This document shows positions 1-5,277 of a stretch of DNA of 5,291 bases, piece by piece. The notes beneath the pieces are model-generated. The model was not told where the DNA came from. It made no database searches and saw only the letters and a list, made by a program, of their open reading frames with translations. Where the stretch lies: assembly GCA_001995005.1 (NCBI GenBank), contig MDJN01000129.1, positions 1 through 5,291 on the forward strand. Reading direction: 5' to 3'. This stretch comes from Candidatus Parepulonipiscium sp. PG-Nun2H_MBin03. Its GTDB lineage: Bacteria > Bacillota > Clostridia > Lachnospirales > Cellulosilyticaceae. A program made the translations under genes and the position numbers. The stretch's first letter is position 1; each line of letters starts with the position of its first letter.

Positions 1-83
1 CCGAGGCTAATACGGCTGTTAGTCAAGAGTTATCTGCACAATCACATGATTTAGAGAAGCTTGTGCAACAATTTAAATTCTAA
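1..83 (+). CDS. Methyl-accepting chemotaxis protein, C-terminal end only (partial)
   Basis: Only the last 26 codons and the TAA stop (81-83) are inside the window; reading starts in frame at base 3. The peptide contains NTAVSQELSAQSHDLEKL and ends in VQQFKF. This matches the final helix of a bacterial chemoreceptor signalling domain: the Glu/Ala/Ser-rich coiled-coil arm that returns from the kinase-contact tip toward the membrane. It aligns by eye with the C-terminus of the complete chemoreceptor encoded convergently next door (NVAISEELAAQAENLK, then a Phe near the end), so the two are probably paralogues sharing only the cytoplasmic part. There is no C-terminal CheR-docking pentapeptide. The ligand-binding part lies outside the window, so its specificity cannot be judged. 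Confidence in the family is high because of frame, composition and position, although the fragment is short. Confidence 0.82.
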   Translation, partial: EANTAVSQELSAQSHDLEKLVQQFKF

Positions 84-90
84 CATAATA

Positions 91-127
91 AAACCTCCTC
101 ACTAAACTTGTACTAGTTGGGAGGTTT
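91..127. terminator. Bidirectional intrinsic terminator between convergent chemoreceptor genes
   Basis: A perfect 8-bp stem, AAACCTCC (91-98) with GGAGGTTT (120-127), encloses an inner AACT/AGTT pairing (105-108 with 115-118) around a 6-nt loop. On the plus strand the stem runs into TTTATCTTT; on the minus strand it runs into TTTTATTAT. Either transcript therefore ends in a U-rich tail. It starts 8 nt after the stop of the partial plus-strand gene and lies 9 nt beyond the stop of the minus-strand gene, which is where a shared terminator is expected. Confidence 0.8.
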
Positions 128-135
128 ATCTTTAA

Positions 136-2118
136 CTAAATTGTAAAATAATCCATTTGGTTTTTAAGATTTTCTGCTTGAGCCGCAAGCTCTTCGCTAA
201 TCGCCACGTTTTCTTCTGATATAGACGCATTTTTTGAAATGTCATCTGAAAGTTGCTCTGTATCTGAAATAATTTGTTTTAGCGATTCACGCTGGCTAAG
301 TGCATTATCTCTAATTTCTTTAGAAGCAGTAGCCGTATCATTACTTGCTATGATAATCTCTTCTAATGCACTGGTTGTTAAACTAACCATTTGCTCACCT
401 TTTTCAACGCTCACTAAGTTAGCTTTAATCATTTCATAAATATCTTGTACAGTTGTTGCGGTTTTACTGGATAATTCACGTACTTCAGTAGCTACAATAG
501 TAAATCCACGCCCTGCTTCTCCTGCACGAGCCGCTTCTATGCTTGCATTCAGGGCAAGCAAGTTTGTTTGGCTTGCAATGTCTTCTATAGATTTAATAAC
601 TTGTTCAATTTCTTTTGTAGAACTACTAATAATTTTCATAGCCTCTACCATGTCATTTGCTATAATTTTGCTGTTATTAGCTTTTTCAACCATATCTGAG
701 ATGGTTATATAACTCTTATCAATAGATTCGATATTACTAATAATATCCGTTGCAATATTACTTGTATTTTCTTTAAAATTAGATAATACTTCTGTTTGAG
801 ACGCTGTAATCTCTGCAAGTTCCATAGCTGATTCTGCAATATTAGTAGCAGCAACATTAACCTCTCTTGTAGAAGATGTTGTATCTGATAATAATGACCT
901 TAAACGTATAGAAATATCACTTAGAGAATTTTTAATAGCCACAAAATCTCCCACATAATTTTGCTCTGGTACTGGTCTAAAATCACCATCTGAATAACTA
1001 TTTAATACACTAGAAATTTCCGTTATATAATTATGCAAATTTTTAGACACTACGTCTAATGCATCTGTTAGACTATTTAACTCATAACTACTTCTACTAA
1101 TATTTGTAGTATTAATATTAAGGTTACCATTACTAATGGATTGCATACATTCCACAACTTTATTAATAGGGTCAATATATTTTTTAACAAAACCTATAAT
1201 TATAAAGTTAACAATTATTATTGCTGCAATTACTAATAAAATACCTGTAATAGCTTCTGTAATAATTACTTTGGTAGTATAACTTGTAGGGTAATTAACT
1301 ATAATTCGCCAATCTGCTATTGGAATCTCTTGGTATGCACTATAAGATTTGGTTCCGCTACTACTAGTAATAGTAGCTATGTCTCCTGCATTGCTCTTAA
1401 TTAAATTAGTATAATCAGCTGATGTAGTATCTAGGTTAATCATCCCATCTTCTGTAGGTAACAGGGCATGGCTTGGGTGCATAAGTATATCTCCAACTGG
1501 AGTGATTACAAATGCATAAAGTCCATCATCTGTATCTAGTGCTTCTATCATTTCTTGTAGTGCTGCTACCTTAATATTCATACTTAATACTGCAATCGTA
1601 TTTCCATTAGAATCTGTAACAGGGCTAGCTATTGCAATAACTAAATAACCTGAGCTAGAGTCTATATAAGGTGTTGTAACATAAGTTGAGTTTGTTTCTA
1701 AAACTCCTGTATACCATTCTCTTGTAGTATAATCAATAGTACTATTAGACTCAGGTCTCCAACCTGTACTATGTGCCCATTGTCCGTTTAATGTATACAG
1801 ATACATTGCCGTGGACTCGGGTATATTTTTTACGGTTGCTGCTAGATGTTTATCTAGATTATTTAAATCATTATACGATTGATACAAACTGATATCTTGG
1901 GCTACTGTATTAACAAACGTAGCTTTTTCGGCAAACCATGCCTCAAATTGCCATTCAACAATTTCTGCGGTGTTTATCACCATAGAGTGAGAATTTTCGA
2001 TTGTCATGCTAGACATTTGTACAACTTTAATGGTTGATGATAGCGAGATGAGAATAATTATTAAAATATTAATAATCCATCTCATCTTATTCGCTAGCAT
2101 AGACTGTTTAGTGTTCAT
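136..2118 (-). CDS. Methyl-accepting chemotaxis protein with dCache sensor, complete (660 aa)
   Basis: This is a transmembrane chemoreceptor that senses an extracellular ligand and controls the CheA kinase through CheW. Residues 1-12 are cytoplasmic and TM1 is about 13-34. A roughly 245-residue extracytoplasmic region (about 36-280) has the dCache_1 pattern REWY (133-136) and YID (151-153), followed by strand-rich segments. TM2 is about 284-311. A HAMP domain (about 312-365) is followed by a second HAMP-like segment (about 366-415, SDGDF near 376-380). The signalling hairpin fills the rest, with the near-invariant tip at about 510-550 (IASQTNLLALNASIEAARAG). Glu pairs at 586-587, 635-636 and 642-643 are candidate methylation sites. 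The ATG at 2118 is chosen because AAGGAGG (2124-2130) sits 5 nt upstream; the stop is TAG. The length is normal for dCache receptors. It lies 122 bp downstream of, and on the same strand as, the membrane-protein pair. Ligand unknown. Confidence 0.96.
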   Translation of the reverse strand: MNTKQSMLANKMRWIINILIIILISLSSTIKVVQMSSMTIENSHSMVINTAEIVEWQFEAWFAEKATFVNTVAQDISLYQSYNDLNNLDKHLAATVKNIPESTAMYLYTLNGQWAHSTGWRPESNSTIDYTTREWYTGVLETNSTYVTTPYIDSSSGYLVIAIASPVTDSNGNTIAVLSMNIKVAALQEMIEALDTDDGLYAFVITPVGDILMHPSHALLPTEDGMINLDTTSADYTNLIKSNAGDIATITSSSGTKSYSAYQEIPIADWRIIVNYPTSYTTKVIITEAITGILLVIAAIIIVNFIIIGFVKKYIDPINKVVECMQSISNGNLNINTTNISRSSYELNSLTDALDVVSKNLHNYITEISSVLNSYSDGDFRPVPEQNYVGDFVAIKNSLSDISIRLRSLLSDTTSSTREVNVAATNIAESAMELAEITASQTEVLSNFKENTSNIATDIISNIESIDKSYITISDMVEKANNSKIIANDMVEAMKIISSSTKEIEQVIKSIEDIASQTNLLALNASIEAARAGEAGRGFTIVATEVRELSSKTATTVQDIYEMIKANLVSVEKGEQMVSLTTSALEEIIIASNDTATASKEIRDNALSQRESLKQIISDTEQLSDDISKNASISEENVAISEELAAQAENLKNQMDYFTI

Positions 2119-2142
2119 ATTTTCCTCCTTGTGTTATGAAAT

Positions 2143-2180
2143 AAGTTAATATATATATTGTATTATAAAATTATTAACTT
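2143..2180. repeat. Inverted repeat spanning the putative chemoreceptor -10 box
   Basis: The 9-bp arms AAGTTAATA (2143-2151) and TATTAACTT (2172-2180) are perfect reverse complements separated by 20 nt. Their centre (about 2161-2162) falls at the edge of the TATAAT box of the chemoreceptor promoter, so a dimeric regulator bound here would block it. The arms are AT-rich and a match of this length can arise by chance in such DNA, so operator function is only a suggestion. Confidence 0.35.
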
Positions 2181-2190
2181 TTTATGAACA
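2162..2190 (-). promoter_or_regulatory. Putative sigma-A promoter of the chemoreceptor gene
   Basis: On the minus strand a perfect TATAAT (2162-2167) is preceded, after 17 nt, by TGTTCA (2185-2190), which matches only three of six bases of the TTGACA consensus. Transcription would begin near 2155 and leave a leader of roughly 35 nt before the ATG at 2118. No sigma-D type motility promoter (TAAA, 15 nt, GCCGATAA) was seen in this gap. Read-through from the upstream gene pair is an alternative, since no good terminator separates them. Confidence 0.4.
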
Positions 2191-2240
2191 TAATACAAAA
2201 AAACAGAGGTATATTGACACTTTTGTAATAGAAAATATTG

Positions 2241-2612
2241 CTAATTTCCCTTTTTTTTGCTACTACTCGCCTTATGTCTTAGTCTTATAACTTTAAGATA
2301 TAAACGTTCATCATTATGATCTAACATCGCCTCATCTACCATGCTCCCTACTATGGCAAGCCCCTCTTTCTCATTTTCTCCCGCTAATTCCCAGTAGTAC
2401 TCTTCCATTTCATAAGCTCGTGGATAGCTCAAATATTTTTTCAAATTTTCTGCTATACCTGATGTGTTAGACATCTGTTTTGCTGTTACTAAAATTTCTA
2501 TTTTCTCATCAGATGTATTAACTTTAATATTTAACTCTTTAGCATTCTGCTCTAAAAAATATGTTGTTATTTCATCAACAATATTTCCTATCTTTTTCAT
2601 TTCATGTTTCAT
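2241..2612 (-). CDS. Small soluble protein of unknown function, possibly a degenerate GHKL-type fold (123 aa)
   Basis: I do not recognise a characterised family. The protein is charged, lacks membrane segments and a signal peptide, and ends in a Lys-rich tail (SSSKKKGN). Predicted layout: helix about 5-25, strands about 27-32 and 37-44, helix about 52-76 containing the striking YPRAYEMEEYYWELAGE (63-79), a GLAIVGSMVDEA segment (84-95) and a final strand about 102-112 (ERLYLKVIRL). The order resembles a histidine-kinase-type ATPase: an N-box-like helix, IEI strand plus NTSGI where a DxGxG box would be, then a GLAIV G2-like box. However, the N-box Asn position is Tyr18 and the G1 Asp is missing, so ATP binding is not expected. 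ATG 2612 is preferred over Met5 because AAGGAG (2620-2625) lies 7 nt upstream. It is second in a tight pair with the membrane protein and may bind or regulate it. Confidence 0.85.
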   Translation of the reverse strand: MKHEMKKIGNIVDEITTYFLEQNAKELNIKVNTSDEKIEILVTAKQMSNTSGIAENLKKYLSYPRAYEMEEYYWELAGENEKEGLAIVGSMVDEAMLDHNDERLYLKVIRLRHKASSSKKKGN

Positions 2613-2619
2613 GTAATAT

Positions 2620-2625
2620 CTCCTT
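2620..2625 (-). promoter_or_regulatory. Ribosome binding site overlapping the stop codon of the upstream gene
   Basis: On the minus strand the sequence reads TAAGGAG, where TAA (2624-2626) is the stop of the membrane-protein gene and its two A's form part of AAGGAG for the 123-aa gene. The ATG (2610-2612) follows after 7 nt. A ribosome terminating on the first gene covers the initiation site of the second, a standard arrangement for translational coupling and defined stoichiometry. Confidence 0.8.
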
Positions 2626-3919
2626 AAATTTTTCTCTCTCTTTTAAATGCATCCATCATAGGCACAAATAATGTTGCTATAATCCCCGTTGACAATCCAT
2701 TATTATAAAGCATCAACCCACCATGAAAACTGCTTACATTTACTACCAAAAATACATGTATTATCCCAACGCCTATTCCTATTAATGCACCAAATTCACC
2801 TGCTATTGGCGCTAAGGCAGTGGCAAATAAGGCTGCTGCTATTATCATATATGGATCTGCAATAGTTGTTATTATATATGAGGCTATTGTAGCTCCTATA
2901 ATTATCGGCATACAATTTTTTATATGCTTACCAAATGCACTAAATCCTATTATCGTGCATATACCTGCTACTATTGGTGCATTAAATATGCCACCCACTA
3001 TAATCACATATATTATTGATACTAATCCATTAGTACCCATGTTTACTAAAGTTAATCCAAAACCTACATTTTGTATAGTATCTGTCACCGCTCGACCTGG
3101 ATATTTATAAACTTCTTTTAATCCTTTAAAAGTCTTACCATTTAATATATAACCAATTATGATGATTATTAAACAATATGCACTCAAAATTATCATAGGA
3201 ATAGTAGTATCACCATAGTATAAGTAGCTAGGTGTAAGTATTCGATACCCCGCACCTTCTGTCCACGCATTTATAGCCATAGCTACAAGCCCTGCAGCAA
3301 GTCCCATATTATATAAATTATATCCTGAGTGCATAGTCATAGCATGTGCAGATATTGGTGGCATAATAAATCCTATAAAAGCACCTACTATAACCATTAG
3401 CATAAAGCCTATAACATAGTGATAAACATCAATTCTTATAAATAAACTACATACAGGAGCTAAGCAAGTTGACAGCATATTAATTACAACAACTTGTTTA
3501 TAACTTTTATTATGATATTTGCAATATATCCATCCACCTAAATAAAATGGCCATGTATTATATATGCTCTTACCTAGTAATCCAAATCCTGATAACAAAA
3601 ATAATGCTGCTATTATAATTCCATTAGGCTTTAAGTCTAATTTATATAGTAATAATATATTTACATATACTAATACAGCCGCATTAATTAGTGCTGGGCC
3701 AATCCCTCCAATCTCAAAATAATCACTTAATGTCGTATCTCCTACTAATCTAATATTATTTATTCCTTCAACAAATCCACTCGGCGTTGATATCATAATA
3801 CCAGCTACCAAAAACATTGTCGGTAATATTAGCAATACTCTATACATAGCTATCATATTTACTTTTGGTACTGTGCTTTCTAACACTGTGCTAAATTCTT
3901 TCTTCTTAATAGATTCCAT
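2624..3919 (-). CDS. Polytopic membrane protein, DUF1576 family, internally duplicated (431 aa)
   Basis: This integral membrane protein has about ten to twelve hydrophobic segments, a cytoplasmic N-terminus rich in Lys/Glu (1-20) and a basic C-terminus (KRERK). I assign it to DUF1576 (PF07613) from memory of the family's size and its HxGxxLYNxG signature; its biochemical function is, to my knowledge, undetermined. The two halves are related: GFxxxGKxIxNxxPxxxG occurs at 111-128 and 325-342, LAP at 153-155 and 369-371, and HxGxxLYNxGLxxG at 197-210 and 399-412, all with identical internal spacing. Repeated polar residues (Lys117/331, Asn121/335, His197/399, Asn204/406) inside or beside membrane helices suggest a transporter or channel with pseudo-two-fold symmetry; this is inference. 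The ATG at 3919 has GAAAGGAG (3930-3937) 10 nt upstream. It is the first gene of a coupled pair with the 123-aa protein. Length looks complete. Confidence 0.88.
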   Translation of the reverse strand: MESIKKKEFSTVLESTVPKVNMIAMYRVLLILPTMFLVAGIMISTPSGFVEGINNIRLVGDTTLSDYFEIGGIGPALINAAVLVYVNILLLYKLDLKPNGIIIAALFLLSGFGLLGKSIYNTWPFYLGGWIYCKYHNKSYKQVVVINMLSTCLAPVCSLFIRIDVYHYVIGFMLMVIVGAFIGFIMPPISAHAMTMHSGYNLYNMGLAAGLVAMAINAWTEGAGYRILTPSYLYYGDTTIPMIILSAYCLIIIIIGYILNGKTFKGLKEVYKYPGRAVTDTIQNVGFGLTLVNMGTNGLVSIIYVIIVGGIFNAPIVAGICTIIGFSAFGKHIKNCMPIIIGATIASYIITTIADPYMIIAAALFATALAPIAGEFGALIGIGVGIIHVFLVVNVSSFHGGLMLYNNGLSTGIIATLFVPMMDAFKRERKI

Positions 3920-4056
3920 TCCACATAGTCTCCTTTCAAACTTTCTAGCAAATATTAATTTATTACAGCCTTTCTCCTATTGTCTCTTTTATATGTAGTT
4001 TATATACATTGTATTTTGGCTCTTTCTTTAAGCTTGATTAAAAAAGGAGTTTTATA

Positions 4057-4084
4057 ATTATAATTTATACCATACTTTTGCAAA
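4057..4084 (-). promoter_or_regulatory. Putative leftward promoter for the DUF1576 gene pair
   Basis: On the minus strand TATAAT (4057-4062) is preceded by TTTGCA (4079-4084; four of six to TTGACA) with a 16-nt spacer. An overlapping alternative is the extended -10 TGGTATAAA (4064-4072), which lacks a good -35. Either gives a leader of about 130-140 nt before the ATG at 3919. I saw no recognised riboswitch and no strong hairpin in that leader (3920-4050), only AT-rich sequence and a short ATGTA/TACAT dyad near 3991-4007. Confidence 0.4.
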
Positions 4085-4091
4085 GTGTATG
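4071..4091. repeat. Dyad in the divergent promoter region, candidate operator
   Basis: CATAC (4071-4075) and GTATG (4087-4091) form an inverted repeat. Between them lies the 8-bp palindrome TTTGCAAA (4077-4084), offset by half a base from the centre of the outer arms. It covers the putative -35 of the leftward promoter and ends 30 bp before the rightward -35. The position is appropriate for control of the leftward gene pair, but the arms are short. Confidence 0.35.
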
Positions 4092-4096
4092 ACTAT

Positions 4097-4116
4097 ATTT
4101 AGAAAAATATCTAAAT
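4097..4116. repeat. Inverted repeat just upstream of the SDR promoter, candidate operator
   Basis: ATTTAGA (4097-4103) and TCTAAAT (4110-4116) are perfect 7-bp inverted arms around a 6-nt AT spacer. The element ends 4 bp before the TTGACA box of the rightward promoter and lies upstream of the leftward one. A dimeric regulator bound here could activate or repress the short-chain dehydrogenase gene. It does not match CcpA, Fur, PerR or Spo0A sites that I know. Confidence 0.4.
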
Positions 4117-4120
4117 GTTA

Positions 4121-4149
4121 TTGACAACATACTATTAGTAAGATATACT
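4121..4149 (+). promoter_or_regulatory. Strong sigma-A promoter of the SDR gene
   Basis: A perfect -35 TTGACA (4121-4126) is followed, after exactly 17 nt, by the -10 TATACT (4144-4149), which has five of six consensus bases. The predicted start is near 4156, giving a leader of about 50 nt ending in AGGAAAGGA (4188-4196) ahead of the ATG at 4208. This is the best promoter match in the window. Confidence 0.75.
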
Positions 4150-4207
4150 ACATTCTTAACGAAATTTTTAGGATTGAGGTATATATTAGGAAAGGAATGA
4201 TACTAAA

Positions 4208-4906
4208 ATGAGAAATTGCGTAATTACAGGCGGGTCTAACGGAATAGGACTGGACATGACAAAACGATTTATAAATAGAGGGTATAAAGTCATCGTGCTA
4301 GATATCAAAGACTGTCCTCTTGAAGATGTAGAGTATATACAAACTGACTTATCCAATCCGGATAGCATAGATAAAGCATTTATACAAATAAAAGAAAAAT
4401 ATAAAAAACTGCATGTATTAATTAATAATGGTGCTGTATCTAGCTTTACAAAGTCTATTGATCAGGTCATTTTGGAAGATTATAATTTTATTTTGGATAC
4501 TAACTTGCGAGGGGCGTATTTATGTGCAAAAGCATTTATAGACCTTAATAAAGGAGAGAATTACGGAAGAATTATTAACATTTCCTCCACTAGGTTTCAC
4601 CAGAATGAGGCAGATTGCGAATTATATGGCATGAGCAAAGGTGGGATAGTTTCTATGACTAATAGTTTATGTGTTTCATTAATTAAAACGCCCATTACGG
4701 TCAATGCGATTAGCCCAGGTTATATTTGTACAACAGATTACTCCAAACTAGATCAGCTAGACCATGATATCCACCCATCTAACAGAGTTGGAAAACCACA
4801 AGATATCTCAAACGTAGCACTCTTTTTGGCTGAAGCAGAAAATGACTTTATAAATGGTGCCAATATTATTGTAGATGGTGGTATGACAAAGAAAATGATA
4901 TATTAA
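4208..4906 (+). CDS. Short-chain dehydrogenase/reductase (SDR), classical type, probably NAD-dependent (232 aa)
   Basis: This is a cytosolic Rossmann-fold oxidoreductase interconverting an alcohol and a ketone or aldehyde; the substrate cannot be read from sequence. Classical SDR landmarks are complete and in order: the cofactor loop TGGSNGIG (7-14), Asp32 after the second strand, Asp47 (TDLS), INNGA (72-76, usual NNAG with the last two swapped), Asn99, NISS (124-127), the catalytic YGMSK (Tyr140, Lys144), SPG (169-171) and the C-terminal INGANIIVDGG (215-225). Ser127 is 13 residues before Tyr140, the expected spacing for the catalytic Ser. Asp32 at the end of strand two favours NAD(H) over NADP(H). 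At 232 residues it is slightly shorter than the usual 240-260, but nothing essential is missing. It has its own strong promoter, so appears monocistronic, and is divergent from the membrane-protein pair. The SD AAAGGA is 11 nt before the ATG, a little long. Confidence 0.93.
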   Translation: MRNCVITGGSNGIGLDMTKRFINRGYKVIVLDIKDCPLEDVEYIQTDLSNPDSIDKAFIQIKEKYKKLHVLINNGAVSSFTKSIDQVILEDYNFILDTNLRGAYLCAKAFIDLNKGENYGRIINISSTRFHQNEADCELYGMSKGGIVSMTNSLCVSLIKTPITVNAISPGYICTTDYSKLDQLDHDIHPSNRVGKPQDISNVALFLAEAENDFINGANIIVDGGMTKKMIY

Positions 4907-4925
4907 TGCCTCAAACGATGTTCTT

Positions 4926-4942
4926 AGTAAACTTACTTTACT
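4926..4942. terminator. Weak hairpin between the convergent SDR gene and HsdR remnant
   Basis: AGTAAA (4926-4931) pairs with TTTACT (4937-4942) around the loop CTTAC, followed on the plus strand by TATTT. The stem has only one G-C pair per arm and the element touches the stop codon of the opposing reading frame. It is the only stem-loop seen in the 35-bp gap and may weakly terminate the SDR transcript; it could equally be chance. Confidence 0.25.
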
Positions 4943-5277
4943 TATTTCGCTACAAGACTTTTATTATAAATACACTGCAAACGTGCCTGCTCTAAAACTT
5001 GCTGAATTGCTTTTTCGCTTTTATTAGGCGGATAGTCGTATTTTCTTAAAAGTCGTTTGATTTCTTTTCTCATTTTTGCTTGTGTTTGTGCTTTTTCATG
5101 CCATGCATGACTCAAGTTATCTCTTATAGTCTTTGCTAATTCTTTAGCTATTTTAATCAAAATATCACTCTCCATACTTTTTATAACTTCAGGGTCGGCA
5201 GTTAGCACATCAAAGAATGCTTTTTCCTCATAAGTTAATTCCATTTGTGACTGATGTACTTTTGTTTCTGGTAGCAA
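4942..5277 (-). pseudogene. hsdR: C-terminal remnant of a type I restriction enzyme R subunit (HsdR)
   Basis: The reading frame encodes the extreme C-terminus of HsdR, the translocase/nuclease subunit of type I restriction-modification complexes; this end packs against the methylase core. Recognisable stretches are LTYEEKAFFDVLTADPEVIK (14-33), IAKELAKTIRDN (43-54) and the very characteristic AKMRKEIKRLLRKYDYPP (67-84), followed by a helix, EKAIQQVLEQARLQC. HsdR is normally about 1000 residues, so the helicase and nuclease domains are absent. The frame opens with a TTG (5275-5277) and is closed by TAA at 5287-5289, only three codons further upstream. Neither that TTG nor the internal ATG (5242-5244) has a Shine-Dalgarno sequence. 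It is therefore most likely untranslated and left by truncation, frameshift or a nonsense mutation. Whether the rest of hsdR lies just beyond the window is unknown. It is convergent with the SDR gene. Confidence 0.8.

Noticed and set aside
239..439. 66-codon open frame on the plus strand
   Set aside because: It lies wholly inside the signalling domain of the minus-strand chemoreceptor, has no ribosome binding site, and its protein resembles nothing; it is a shadow of codon bias.
2214..2241. Plus-strand TTGACA followed by TATTGC, a possible antisense promoter into the 123-aa gene
   Set aside because: The -10 has only about three consensus bases at a 16-nt spacer and no transcript or gene would be served; chance match is likely.
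2241..2260. Run of eight A's (minus strand) near the 3' end of the 123-aa gene, containing an A-AAA-AAG slippage-like heptamer; the -1 frame would add a hydrophobic tail of about 20 residues
   Set aside because: The +1 frame is equally open, no stimulatory stem-loop or SD element is evident, and the 0-frame ends normally a few codons later. AT-rich intergenic DNA explains the open frames.
2820..3110. 96-codon hydrophobic open frame on the plus strand
   Set aside because: It is antisense to the DUF1576 gene; the hydrophobicity follows from the complementary codons of a membrane protein. No start signals.
3920..4056. Leader of the DUF1576 gene examined for a riboswitch or attenuator
   Set aside because: Only short AT-rich dyads are present; no conserved riboswitch core, no T-box specifier and no G-C-rich terminator were found.
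4197..4211. ATG-initiated 4-codon leader peptide overlapping the SDR start codon (ATG ATA CTA AAA TGA)
   Set aside because: The ATG is fused to the Shine-Dalgarno sequence with no room for ribosome placement; it is almost certainly coincidental.
4186..4368. 60-codon open frame on the minus strand
   Set aside because: It is antisense to the start of the SDR gene, whose motifs are unambiguous; no ribosome binding site.
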